32,244 nucleotides of DNA from Verrucomicrobiota bacterium (GTDB lineage Bacteria; Verrucomicrobiota; Verrucomicrobiia; Limisphaerales; VHCN01): positions 1 to 32,244 of the forward strand of contig VHCN01000036.1 in NCBI GenBank assembly GCA_016871675.1. Reading direction: 5' to 3'. This document shows positions 8,805 to 16,614 of this stretch, one piece after another. The notes under the pieces were generated by a model, which worked only from the letters and a program-made list of their open reading frames with translations, did no database searches and was not told where the DNA came from. The first letter of the stretch is position 1. The number at the start of each line of letters is the position of its first letter. The translations under genes were made by a program, and so were the position numbers.

Positions 8805-8880
8805 GTGATGCGTGGTGCGTGGTGCGTGACGACTGCGCACAGCCGCGCCTTCCCTCCACGCACCACGCACCGCCCATCAC
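8805..8880. repeat. Long near-perfect inverted repeat made of 7-base units, between the repeat protein and mlaE
   Basis: The left arm (8805-8828) contains the tandem unit TGGTGCG about three times. The right arm (8857-8880) is its reverse complement over 24 positions, with one true mismatch and one G-U pair, enclosing a 28-base loop. RNA from this region would fold into a very stable hairpin. There is no T-run, so it is not a standard terminator; it may be a dispersed intergenic palindrome or an mRNA processing/stability element separating the upstream gene from mlaEFD. Confidence 0.75.
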
Positions 8881-8928
8881 ACCGGGCCCTGTCCCGCACC
8901 TGGCCCTCCAAACTCCGCACTCCGTAGC

Positions 8929-9672
8929 ATGTTCCGCGACATCGGCCAACTTGTCGTCCTGTTCTGGAAAACGCTCGGCGCGCTGTCGTTCGCGTGGCGG
9001 CATCGGCGCAAGGTCATGGAACAACTCCACGAAATCGGCAACGCCAGCCTGCTCATGGCGTGCATTCTCGCGTTCTTCATCGGCGGCGTGCTTGCGCTCG
9101 AAATGGGCCCCGTGATGGTCGAGCGTGGGTTGTCGAACTACATCGGCGGCATCGTCGGACTCAGCCTCTGCCGCGAGCTCATCCCGGTGATGATGGCCGT
9201 GCTCATCGCCGGGCGCATCGGCTCGGCGATGGCCGCGGAAATCGGCTCCATGGCCGTGTATCAGGAGATCGATGCGCTGCGCACGATGAACATCAACCCG
9301 ATCCACTACCTCGTTCTGCCGAGGTTCCTCGCGATCTGCGTCGCGTTGCCCGCACTCACCGTGCTCGCGGACCTCGTGGGATGGTTCGGCGGCGCGATCG
9401 TCTGCGCGACCAACCACCAGATCGTGCTGAGCCAGCAGTCCTACTTCGCAAACCTCCGGGAAACGGTCGGCTTCGATGACCTGATGCACGGCCTCATCAA
9501 GAGCTTCGCCTTCGCCGTGACCATCGTCACCGTCTCGTGCCATCAAGGCCTGCACACCATCGGCGGCCCGCGCGGCATCGGCCGGTCCGTCACCAAGGCC
9601 GTCGTCAACTCCATCATCCTCATCCTCATCCTCGACTACTTCGTCACCAGCCTGCTGCTGCAACTGGAGTAA
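8929..9672 (+). CDS. mlaE: MlaE-family ABC transporter permease (phospholipid transport)
   Basis: 247 residues, close to the usual MlaE length. It begins with the amphipathic segment MFRDIGQLVVLFWKTLGALS. The characteristic permease core follows: LMACILAFFIGGVLALE, then GLSLCRELIPVMMAVLIAGR, then IGSAMAAEIGSMAVYQEIDA and LRTMNINPIHYLVLPRFLA. The ELxPV...AGRxGSAxAAEIG...EIDAL signature is near-complete. It forms the inner-membrane channel of a lipid-moving ABC complex with MlaF and the MCE protein MlaD encoded next. Its stop overlaps the mlaF start (TAATG). No mlaA, mlaB or mlaC homologue is seen in the window, so the system differs from the E. coli set. Direction of lipid movement cannot be told from sequence. 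Confidence 0.95.
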   Translation: MFRDIGQLVVLFWKTLGALSFAWRHRRKVMEQLHEIGNASLLMACILAFFIGGVLALEMGPVMVERGLSNYIGGIVGLSLCRELIPVMMAVLIAGRIGSAMAAEIGSMAVYQEIDALRTMNINPIHYLVLPRFLAICVALPALTVLADLVGWFGGAIVCATNHQIVLSQQSYFANLRETVGFDDLMHGLIKSFAFAVTIVTVSCHQGLHTIGGPRGIGRSVTKAVVNSIILILILDYFVTSLLLQLE

Positions 9673-10427
9673 TGCCCACCCCCGCAAACAACCAGACCGT
9701 CCGCGTCGAAGTCCGGGGCTTGCGCAAGAGCTTCGGCGACCATGAAGTGCTGCGCGGCGTGAGCTTCGCCGTCGAGCGCGGCGAGATTTTCGTGCTGATG
9801 GGCCCGAGCGGCAGCGGCAAAAGCGTCCTGCTCAAACACATCATCGGCCTCGAACCGCCGGACGAAGGCGACATCCTCATCGACGGCCGGCCCATCCGCG
9901 ACGAGGGCGTGACGGACTCCTTCCGCATGGCCATGGTCTTTCAATCCGGCGCGCTGCTCAACTCGCTCACCGTGGGCGAAAACGTCGGCCTCTATCTCGC
10001 CGAGCACGAGCTCAAGCCCCCCGCCGAGATCGAGCGCATCGTCGCCGAGAAGCTCGATGTCGTCGGCCTCAAGGGCGCCGCGCACAAGATGCCCGGCGAG
10101 CTTTCCGGAGGCATGAAGAAGCGCGTGGCCATCGCCCGCGCGCTCGTCATCGAACCGCAACTCATCCTCTACGATGAGCCCACGAGCGAGCTCGACCCGC
10201 TCATCTCCATCACCATCGGACAGGAAATCCTCGACCTGCGCGACCGCACCCACGCCACGAGCATTGTCGTCTCACACGACCGCGACCTAGCCTTCGGCAT
10301 CGCCGACCGCATCGCGATCATTGCCGAGGGTGAGATCATCCTCACCGGAAAGCCCGAGGAAATCCGCCGCAGCACGCACCCGCTCGTTCAGCGATTCATC
10401 ACCGCCGACTTCAAACCCAAGCACTGA
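9672..10427 (+). CDS. mlaF: MlaF-family ABC transporter ATP-binding protein
   Basis: 251 residues from the ATG at 9672, which overlaps the mlaE stop; a longer in-frame reading to 9537 only shadows mlaE. All ABC ATPase motifs are present: Walker A GPSGSGKS at 44-51, Q-loop MVFQSGALLNSLTVGEN, signature LSGGM at 144-148 followed by KKRVAIARAL, Walker B LILYDEP near 164-170, D-loop SELDP and switch histidine VVSHD. The MVFQSGAL segment after a short Q-loop is typical of the MlaF/Mkl group. It supplies ATP hydrolysis to the MlaE permease on the cytosolic face. Followed after 57 bases by the MCE gene on the same strand. Confidence 0.95.
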   Translation: MPTPANNQTVRVEVRGLRKSFGDHEVLRGVSFAVERGEIFVLMGPSGSGKSVLLKHIIGLEPPDEGDILIDGRPIRDEGVTDSFRMAMVFQSGALLNSLTVGENVGLYLAEHELKPPAEIERIVAEKLDVVGLKGAAHKMPGELSGGMKKRVAIARALVIEPQLILYDEPTSELDPLISITIGQEILDLRDRTHATSIVVSHDRDLAFGIADRIAIIAEGEIILTGKPEEIRRSTHPLVQRFITADFKPKH

Positions 10428-10484
10428 GCCGCCACTCGCCCCTTGCCTTTCGCCGCGCCACAACCACACTGATCCGCAACACTC

Positions 10485-11624
10485 ATGAAAACCTCCCTCG
10501 AAACCCGCCTCGGCATGTTCGTCGCCCTCACCGTCGTCGCCGCCGCCATCGTCCTCGAACTGGCCGGTGGCACGGACCTCTTCCGTCCCGGCAAGCGGCT
10601 TCACGCCCTCTTCAACACCGTGATGGAACTCAAGGCCGGCGACCCCGTGAAACTCTCCGGCGTGCAGATCGGCAAGGTCGAGAAGATCGGCATCGAGACC
10701 GTGCAGGAGGAGCAGCGCCGCGTCACCAAGGTCAAGGTCACCATGAAGATCAGACGCGACGCCGCGGTGCCCACCGATTCGCGAGCCACCATCCGTTTCG
10801 CCGGGTTGCTCGGGCAAAACTTCATCGGCATCAACGTCGGATCCGCCACCACCACGTTCGAGGACGGCGCGACCATCGACATCCTTGAGCAGACCGACCT
10901 CGGCACACTCATGACCAAACTCGACGAAGTCGCGAGTGGAATCCAGAACGTCGCCAAGAGCTTCAGCGGCGAGTCCATCCAGAACATCCTCGGCCCCTTC
11001 ACCGACTTCATGAAGGCCAACCAGACCAAGCTCACCGCCACCATCGCCAACATGCAGATCATCTCGCAGGACATCACCGAGGGCAAGGGCACCGTCGGCA
11101 AGCTCATCAAGGACGACTCGCTTCACAAGGCCGCGCTCGACACCGTCAAGACCCTCAACGACACCGGCGCCGAAGTGCAGAAGTCCCTGACGGACGTGAA
11201 GGGCATGATGGACGACGCCAAGAAACTCATGGCCAACGCCAACGCCGCCGCGACCAACGTCAACTCCCTGTTCGACGAGGCGAAACTGGCCATCAAGGAC
11301 GCCCGTTCCGCGCTCACGAACGCCCACACCGCCATCGCCGACGGCCGCACCATCATCGCCGACATCAACGCCGGCAAGGGCAACCTCGGCCTGCTCATCA
11401 AGCAGGACGCCCTTTACAAGGACGGTTCCGCCTCGCTCACAAACCTCCGGGAGATCCTCGAGAAGATCAACAAGGGCTACGGCACCGCGGGCAAGTTCGT
11501 GAACGACGAGAGCCTCTTCAAGAACGCGCGCATGACGCTCCAGAAACTCGACAAGGCCACCGAGGGCTTGGAGGACCAGGGGCCTTTGAGCGTCCTTGGC
11601 ATGGTTGTCGGCCGGCTGTTCTAA
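10485..11624 (+). CDS. mlaD: MlaD-type MCE-domain protein with a repeated C-terminal extension
   Basis: 379 residues, twice the length of E. coli MlaD. One N-terminal membrane helix (about 8-28) anchors it in the inner membrane. The MCE domain spans about 37-118, with the typical LFNTVMELKAGDPVKLSGVQ and IGKVEKIGI, then RFAGLLGQNFIGINVG. The long C-terminal part is mostly helical and contains three copies of a motif: GKGTVGKLIKDDSLHKA at 200-216, GKGNLGLLIKQDALYKD at 297-313 and GYGTAGKFVNDESLFKN at 331-347. The G-G-T-G-K-L-DD-SLY motif is common in long bacterial MCE proteins. Family knowledge says MCE proteins form hexameric rings that carry lipids across the periplasm; the helices probably extend a tunnel or needle. 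It completes an MlaE-MlaF-MlaD operon. Confidence 0.93.
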   Translation: MKTSLETRLGMFVALTVVAAAIVLELAGGTDLFRPGKRLHALFNTVMELKAGDPVKLSGVQIGKVEKIGIETVQEEQRRVTKVKVTMKIRRDAAVPTDSRATIRFAGLLGQNFIGINVGSATTTFEDGATIDILEQTDLGTLMTKLDEVASGIQNVAKSFSGESIQNILGPFTDFMKANQTKLTATIANMQIISQDITEGKGTVGKLIKDDSLHKAALDTVKTLNDTGAEVQKSLTDVKGMMDDAKKLMANANAAATNVNSLFDEAKLAIKDARSALTNAHTAIADGRTIIADINAGKGNLGLLIKQDALYKDGSASLTNLREILEKINKGYGTAGKFVNDESLFKNARMTLQKLDKATEGLEDQGPLSVLGMVVGRLF

Positions 11625-11637
11625 CTCGCATCACGGC

Positions 11638-12624
11638 ATGAGCACCGAGTCCCTTCGCGCACCTCGCACGCGCGCTTCCACGTCACGCCGTCGTTTCCTC
11701 GCCGCCTCCGCCTCGCTGCTGGGCGCAAGCCCGCTCGTCGCGCAGCAACCGGCGCCCGCGCCGCGCAAGAAGCGCATCAAACTCGGCATCTCCACCTATT
11801 CCTACTGGCACTTCCGCTCGGCCAAAGTCTCCATCGAGACTGTCATCGAGAAGACCGCCGACCTCGGCGTCGAGGGCGTGGACATCCTGCATCGCCAGAT
11901 GGACATCCCCGAGCGCGAGCCGCTCACGCCCGCGCACCGCGCCTACCTGCAGCGGCTCAAACGCCACGCGTTCACCAACGGCACGAGCCTCATCTGTCTC
12001 TCGATCCACCAGAACTTCGTCTCGCCCGACCGCGAGAAACTCCAGCGGGAGATTGATCACACGCTCAAGTGCATGGACATCGCGCACGAACTCGGCGTGC
12101 CGTGCATCCGCCTGAACTCCGGCCGGTGGGGAACCATCCCATCCTTCGACGCGCTCATGCGGGCGCGCGGCGAGGAGCCCGTGCTGCCCGGTCACACCGA
12201 CGACGACGCCTTCAAGTGGTGCATCGATTGCATCGAGAAGTGCCTGCCCCGCGCGGCCGAGCTCGGCGTCATCCTCGCCGTCGAGAACCACTGGGGCATC
12301 TCGCGCACGCCTGAGGGACTGCTGCGCATCGTCAATGCGATCAAATCCCCGTGGCTCGGCGCGTTGATGGACACCGGGAACTTCCTCGAGGACCCCTACG
12401 ACAAGCTCAAGGCCATCGCGCCCAAGACCGTGTTCGTGCAGGCCAAGACCTATCACGGCGGCGGCGAGTGGTATACGCTCGACCTCGACTACGACCGCAT
12501 CGCGCGCATCCTCGCCGACGTGAATTACACCGGCTTCATCTCGCTTGAGATGGAAGGCAAGGAACACGCCGACACCGCCGTCCCCAAGAGCATCGCCACG
12601 CTGCGGAAGGCGTTTGGAGTTTGA
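11638..12624 (+). CDS. Tat-exported sugar phosphate isomerase/epimerase (AP endonuclease-like TIM barrel)
   Basis: 328 residues from the ATG at 11638, 13 bases after mlaD. The N terminus carries a Tat signal (STSRRRFLAASASLLGASPL). The barrel begins at KLGISTYSYWHFRSAKV. Metal-site candidates match the xylose isomerase-like TIM-barrel family: Glu in ILAVENHWGISR, Asp in GALMDTGNF, His in FVQAKTYHGGG and Glu in FISLEMEGKEHADTA. The reaction is likely epimerisation or isomerisation of a sugar or polyol in the periplasm; no substrate can be assigned. Tat-exported members are numerous in Planctomycetes and Verrucomicrobia. It might be co-transcribed with mla but has no evident functional tie to it. 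Confidence 0.88.
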   Translation: MSTESLRAPRTRASTSRRRFLAASASLLGASPLVAQQPAPAPRKKRIKLGISTYSYWHFRSAKVSIETVIEKTADLGVEGVDILHRQMDIPEREPLTPAHRAYLQRLKRHAFTNGTSLICLSIHQNFVSPDREKLQREIDHTLKCMDIAHELGVPCIRLNSGRWGTIPSFDALMRARGEEPVLPGHTDDDAFKWCIDCIEKCLPRAAELGVILAVENHWGISRTPEGLLRIVNAIKSPWLGALMDTGNFLEDPYDKLKAIAPKTVFVQAKTYHGGGEWYTLDLDYDRIARILADVNYTGFISLEMEGKEHADTAVPKSIATLRKAFGV

Positions 12625-12672
12625 ACCACGGGAGACACGGACGCAGGCAATTAGAACGGTGCCGAAGACCCG

Positions 12673-12765
12673 GTCCTCCAGCACGGAGACGCGCCCGGTC
12701 GGGTCGGCCTCGCCATCGCCGTCCGGCGTGAACACGTAACTGGGCATCTCGACGACCCACAACCG
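12673..12765 (-). pseudogene. Remnant of a PVC-type large dehydrogenase (membrane-bound dehydrogenase domain)
   Basis: Read on the minus strand, about 31 codons give RLWVVEMPSYVFTPDGDG followed by EADPTGRVSVLED. This matches, from memory, the conserved N-terminal block of the very large PVC-type (membrane-bound) dehydrogenases, which reads RLWV-EM-SY---DG-GE-DP-GR-S-LEDTDGDG. The reading before and after it does not resemble the family. The rest of the usual protein, around a thousand residues with a C-terminal haem-binding part, is missing. It therefore looks like a decayed leftover rather than a working gene. Confidence 0.6.
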
Positions 12766-12845
12766 GGCAGACAAGCGGGATGGCGCCCCGGCTGATGCGG
12801 GCGGTCGTGGGTCCATTTTGGCGGTTGCTTCGGTGAACTTTTTTT

Positions 12846-12871
12846 GAACACTATCCCGCTCCGTTGTCTAA
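12846..12871 (+). promoter_or_regulatory. ECF-sigma-like promoter candidate upstream of the ABC/Gld-like cluster
   Basis: GAAC (12846-12849) lies after a T-run and is separated by exactly 16 bases from GTCTAA (12866-12871). GAAC-N16-GTCTA is the general pattern of many group IV (ECF) sigma factor promoters. It sits about 90 bases before the ATG at 12961. A perfect TTGACA follows at 12885-12890, but no convincing -10 hexamer stands 16-18 bases after it. No sigma factor gene is in the window. This is a pattern match only. Confidence 0.4.
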
Positions 12872-12960
12872 GCCGGCGTAGTTCTTGACAGGCAAAGTAT
12901 TTTTCCCGGTGTTCCCGCCGGGCAGAAGCTGGCCGGGCGCAACGGGATGGAGTATTGGAC

Positions 12961-13920
12961 ATGATCAAAGTCAAAGAGCTGAGCAAGTCATTCGGGCCGA
13001 AACTGGCGGTCAACAACCTCTCGTTCACCGTCGAGCGCGGCGAGGTGCTGGGCTTCCTCGGGCCAAACGGAGCCGGAAAGTCCACCACTATGCGGATGAT
13101 CACCGGCTACCTGCCGCCGTCCGCGGGCCGCATCTCCGTGGGAGGGCACGACATTGTGGAGAATCCCGTCGAGGCCAAGAAACTCATCGGCTACCTTCCC
13201 GAGAATGCCCCGGCCTACAGCGACATGACGGTGCACGGCTTTCTCGGGTTCGCCGCGGAGATTCGCGGGTTGCGCGGCGCGGCCAGGGAGAACGCCATCC
13301 AGCGCGTGGCGGAGATGTGCTTCCTCAAGAACGTGCTGCATCAAAGCGTGGACACGCTCTCGAAGGGCTACCGCCACCGCACTTGCTTCGCTCAGTCCAT
13401 CATTCACGACCCGGAAATCCTGATCATGGACGAGCCCACCGACGGCCTCGACCCAAACCAGAAGCACGAGGTGCGGTTGCTTATCCGCCGGATGGGCGAG
13501 AAAAAGGCGATCATCTTCTCCACGCACATCCTCGAGGAAGTCGAGGCCGTGTGCTCCCGGGCCATCATCATCGACCGCGGCAGCATCGTCGCGAACGGCA
13601 CGCCCGCCGAGCTCAAGGCGAAGTCCGAGAACGCGGGCTGCGTGACCTTGCGCGTGACCGGCGCCGCGTCCGGCACCGTGACCCAAAAGCTCGGCGCCAT
13701 TCCTGCCGCGAAGAAGATTTCCGTGGTGAAAGAGGAGCACGGCACCGTGACCGTGCGGGTGCAAGCGAAACCGAATTTTGCGAACGGCGACCTTTCCCGC
13801 GCCGTGGCCGAAGCCGCCGCCGGATGGCGTATCGAGGAACTCCACACCGAGGAAGGCCGTCTCGACGAGGTCTTCCGCAGCATCACCCAGTCCGACACCG
13901 TGCAGGAGAAGAAGAAATGA
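12961..13920 (+). CDS. ABC transporter ATP-binding protein, GldA-like
   Basis: 319 residues from the ATG at 12961, with GGAG about ten bases upstream; the TTG six bases earlier is a less likely start. Motifs: Walker A GPNGAGKS at 34-41, signature LSKGY at 133-137 (instead of LSGGQ, as is usual in the GldA/NatA-like group) followed by RHRTCFAQSIIHDP, Walker B ILIMDEP at 153-159, D-loop DGLDPNQ and switch FSTHILEEVE. A C-terminal domain of about 90 residues follows the nucleotide-binding domain, as in ABC-2-type exporters. It powers the permease encoded immediately downstream, whose ATG overlaps this stop by four bases (ATGA). In Bacteroidota the equivalent set GldA-GldF-GldG is needed for gliding; here the function is unknown. 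Confidence 0.92.
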   Translation: MIKVKELSKSFGPKLAVNNLSFTVERGEVLGFLGPNGAGKSTTMRMITGYLPPSAGRISVGGHDIVENPVEAKKLIGYLPENAPAYSDMTVHGFLGFAAEIRGLRGAARENAIQRVAEMCFLKNVLHQSVDTLSKGYRHRTCFAQSIIHDPEILIMDEPTDGLDPNQKHEVRLLIRRMGEKKAIIFSTHILEEVEAVCSRAIIIDRGSIVANGTPAELKAKSENAGCVTLRVTGAASGTVTQKLGAIPAAKKISVVKEEHGTVTVRVQAKPNFANGDLSRAVAEAAAGWRIEELHTEEGRLDEVFRSITQSDTVQEKKK

Positions 13921-14669
13921 ACAACTCGCTGAGCCACATCCGCACCATCGCCAAGCGCGAGCTGGGCGCGTATTTCGCGTCGCCCGTCGCCTACGTCTTC
14001 ATCGTGATCTTCCTGCTGCTGGCGGGGTTCTTCACGTTCATGATCGGCTTCTTCTTCGAGCGGGGCGAGGCGTCGCTGCGCGACTCGTTCTTTGTCTGGC
14101 ACCCATGGCTGTATTTGTTCCTCGTGCCCGCGGTGGGCATGCGACTCTGGTCGGAGGAACGCCGGCAAGGCACGCTCGAACTGCTCATGACCATGCCCAT
14201 CACGCCGTGGCAGGCCATCGTCGGGAAGTTCATCGCGTCGTGGGCGTTTCTCGGCCTCGCGCTGGCGCTGACTTTCCCCGTGGTGCTGACGGTGCGGCAC
14301 CTCGGCACGCCCGACATGGGCGTGATCGTGGGCAGCTACTTCGGGAGCTTCCTGCTGGCGGGCGCGTATCTCGCGGTGACGAGTTTCACCTCCGCGCTCA
14401 CGCGCAACCAGGTCATCAGCTTCATCATGTCGCTCGTCGTCTGCTTCTTCCTCCTGCTCGCAGGCTGGCCGCCCGTGACAAATTTCATCACCAAGGTCAT
14501 GAGCGGCTCGACCGGGCTCGTGGACTTCGTCTCGGCGTTCAGCGTGATGACCCACTTCGAGGGCTTCCAGAAGGGCGTGGTGGACCTGCGCGACCTTGTC
14601 TTCTTCCTGTCGGTGATTGGTTTCTCGCTGTTCGGCACGGCCGTGGTGCTGCGCGGGCTGCGGGCGTGA
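13917..14669 (+). CDS. ABC-2-type permease, GldF-like
   Basis: 250 residues from the ATG at 13917, overlapping the ATPase stop. Cytosolic start MNNSLSHIRTIAKRELGAYF, then six hydrophobic segments: about 20-42 (VAYVFIVIFLLLAGFFTFMI), 60-77 (WLYLFLVPAVGM), 100-125, 140-160, 165-185 and 225-245. The motif MRLWSEERRQGTLELLMTMP between helices 2 and 3 is the conserved coupling region of ABC-2 permeases (E-R--GTLE-L---P). It forms the membrane channel partner of the ATPase. The next gene, which encodes a GldG-like protein, starts ten bases after the stop. The cargo cannot be determined from sequence. Confidence 0.93.
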   Translation: MNNSLSHIRTIAKRELGAYFASPVAYVFIVIFLLLAGFFTFMIGFFFERGEASLRDSFFVWHPWLYLFLVPAVGMRLWSEERRQGTLELLMTMPITPWQAIVGKFIASWAFLGLALALTFPVVLTVRHLGTPDMGVIVGSYFGSFLLAGAYLAVTSFTSALTRNQVISFIMSLVVCFFLLLAGWPPVTNFITKVMSGSTGLVDFVSAFSVMTHFEGFQKGVVDLRDLVFFLSVIGFSLFGTAVVLRGLRA

Positions 14670-14679
14670 TTTTCCCAAC

Positions 14680-16614
14680 ATGAACAAAAAACTCGAGTCC
14701 CTCCTGTTCTCCGCCGTCGGCTTGGGCGCGATGTTTGTCATCCTCGTCGGCGCCAACGTCATCGTCTCCACCGCCAAGCTCCGCAAGGACCTCACCGCCG
14801 AGAAGCTCTACACACTCTCCGACGGCACGCGCAAAATCCTGGGCCGCCTCGACACGCCGGTGAAGGTCCGCTTCTACTGCACGCAGGGCGAGAACGCGAT
14901 GCCCGTCCCCCTCAAGACCTTCGCCGCGCGCGTCGAGGACATCCTCTCCGAGTATCGCTCCATCTCGAAGGGCAAGTTGACGATCGAAAAGCTCGACCCG
15001 CAGCCCGACTCGGACGCGGAAGACTCGGCGAACCTTGACGGCGTCGAGGGACAGCCCATCAGCGCGAACGAGAAAATCTACCTCGGCGTCGCCATCCGCT
15101 GTCTCGACCAGGTCGTCGCCATCCCGTTCCTCTCGCCCGAACGCGAAAAGCTCCTCGAATACGACCTCTCCCGCGCCATCGCGCGCGTCGTGAACACCAC
15201 CAAGCCCGTCATCGGCGTGATGACCGCGCTGCCCATGTTCGGCCAGCCGATGAACCCGATGATGATGCGGATGGGCCAGATGCGCGGCACCGAGCCGTGG
15301 CTCTTCATCAGCGAGCTCAAGCGCGACTTCGACGTGAAGCAAGTGCCGCTCACGGCCGACAAGATTGACGACGACGTGAAGGTGCTGCTGGTCGTCCACC
15401 CGCGCGACATCAGCGAGGCGGCGCAGTTCGCGGTCGACCAGTTCGTGCTGCGCGGCGGCAAACTGATCGCGTTCGTGGACCCGGTGAACGTGATTGACGC
15501 GCAGCAAAGCGGCGGCAACCCGATGATGGGCGGGGGCCCGCCGAGCGGTTCCACGCTCGACAAGCTCTTCAAGGCATGGGGCGTCGAGTTCGACAAATCC
15601 AAGGTCGTGGCCGACCCGAACTTCCTCACCACGATGCGCGGACGCGGCGGCCGCCCCGAGAAGAACCCGTGCTGGCTTTCGCTGGACCGCACCGCCGTGG
15701 CCGAGGATCCCGCGACATTCCAGATCGACAGCCTGTTGCTCGCGATGCCCGGCGCGTTCACCGGCACGCCCGCCGAAGGCCTGCAACAAAAAGTCCTGCT
15801 CCACGCCACGAAGGACTCGGCGACCGCCGAGGCGTTCCTCGCGCAGATGTCCGGCGAAGCCGTGATGAAGGACCTCAAGCCCTCCGGCAAGGAGCACACG
15901 CTCGCAGTGCGGCTCAGCGGCAAGTTCAAGACGGCCTTCCCCGACGGCAAGCCCGGCGAGAAAAAGGACGACCACGACCACGCAAAGGACGACAAGGACG
16001 GCAAGAAAGACGACGCCAAGAAAAAGGATGAGAAAAAGCCCGACGACTCGCTGAAGGCGTCGAAAGACGAGAACTTCGTCATCCTCGTCGCGGACTCCGA
16101 CATCCTGTATCACGAGTTCTCGATGCGCGTGCTCGAGGGCTTCGGCGTGATGATGCCGTTCAACGCCAACCTCTCCCTCGCACAGAACCTCGTCGAGCAG
16201 CTCAGCGGCGACACCAGCCTGATCAACGCGCGCACGCGCGCGACCATGAGCCGGCCGTTCACGCTCGTGAAGAAGATGCAGGCCGAGGCCGAGGCCAGCT
16301 ATCGCGACAAGATCGAGGGCCTGGAGAAGTCGCGCCAGGAAGCCGAGCGCAAGATCAACGAACTGATGCAGAACAAGGACAAGACGCAACGCTTCGTGCT
16401 CTCGCCCGACCAGCAGAAGGAAATCGAGAAGTTCAAGAAGGAGCGCACCGACACCGCGCAAGAGCTCAAGAAAATCCGCAAGCAGCTCCGCCAGGACGTC
16501 GACTCGCTCGAGAACCGCCTCAAGTGGATCAACATCGCCGGCATGCCCTTCCTCGTGACCATCGGAGGCATCGGCCTGGCACTCGTGAAACGCAAACGCA
16601 CCGCAGCCAAATGA
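14680..16614 (+). CDS. GldG-like ABC-associated protein (Gldg domain, membrane-anchored)
   Basis: 644 residues from the ATG at 14680. A membrane helix at about 10-30 is followed by the family motif DLTAEKLYTLSDGTRKIL, then PVKVRFYCTQ and an extended extracytoplasmic region with GVMTALPMFG, VLLVVHPRDISE and GGKLIAFVDPVN. This is the layout of GldG and the related auxiliary subunit of ABC-2 systems. A Lys/Asp-rich low-complexity insert lies at about 426-457. Later come ENFVILVADSDILYHEFSMR, a charged coiled coil at about 545-610 and a final membrane helix (INIAGMPFLVTIGGIGLALV) with a basic tail. It presumably sits in the inner membrane with its bulk outside and works with the ATPase and permease. 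The ATG of the DUF4340 gene overlaps its stop. Confidence 0.9.
   Translation: MNKKLESLLFSAVGLGAMFVILVGANVIVSTAKLRKDLTAEKLYTLSDGTRKILGRLDTPVKVRFYCTQGENAMPVPLKTFAARVEDILSEYRSISKGKLTIEKLDPQPDSDAEDSANLDGVEGQPISANEKIYLGVAIRCLDQVVAIPFLSPEREKLLEYDLSRAIARVVNTTKPVIGVMTALPMFGQPMNPMMMRMGQMRGTEPWLFISELKRDFDVKQVPLTADKIDDDVKVLLVVHPRDISEAAQFAVDQFVLRGGKLIAFVDPVNVIDAQQSGGNPMMGGGPPSGSTLDKLFKAWGVEFDKSKVVADPNFLTTMRGRGGRPEKNPCWLSLDRTAVAEDPATFQIDSLLLAMPGAFTGTPAEGLQQKVLLHATKDSATAEAFLAQMSGEAVMKDLKPSGKEHTLAVRLSGKFKTAFPDGKPGEKKDDHDHAKDDKDGKKDDAKKKDEKKPDDSLKASKDENFVILVADSDILYHEFSMRVLEGFGVMMPFNANLSLAQNLVEQLSGDTSLINARTRATMSRPFTLVKKMQAEAEASYRDKIEGLEKSRQEAERKINELMQNKDKTQRFVLSPDQQKEIEKFKKERTDTAQELKKIRKQLRQDVDSLENRLKWINIAGMPFLVTIGGIGLALVKRKRTAAK

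Larger units (their letters stand above)
12625..12954. other. Intergenic stretch: possible repeat phrase, gene remnant and promoter region
   Basis: 330 bases without an intact gene. Immediately after the stop is ACCACGGGAGACACGGACGC (12625-12644), which resembles accacggagacacgga-type phrases that I recall as common between genes in such genomes; this is memory, not a search. Next comes a minus-strand fragment of a PVC-type dehydrogenase (12673-12765), then a region from about 12840 with promoter-like motifs ahead of the ABC cluster. Between 12766 and 12840 I see nothing. Confidence 0.6.

Noticed and set aside
12885-12890. Perfect TTGACA as a housekeeping -35 box for the ABC cluster
   Set aside because: No acceptable -10 hexamer follows at 16-18 bases, so it is mentioned only alongside the ECF-like candidate.
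14539-16461. A 640-codon minus-strand reading opposite the GldG-like gene
   Set aside because: Long antisense frames are common in this GC-rich sequence. The translation is low-complexity Leu/Val/Arg/His, and the plus strand encodes a recognisable family.
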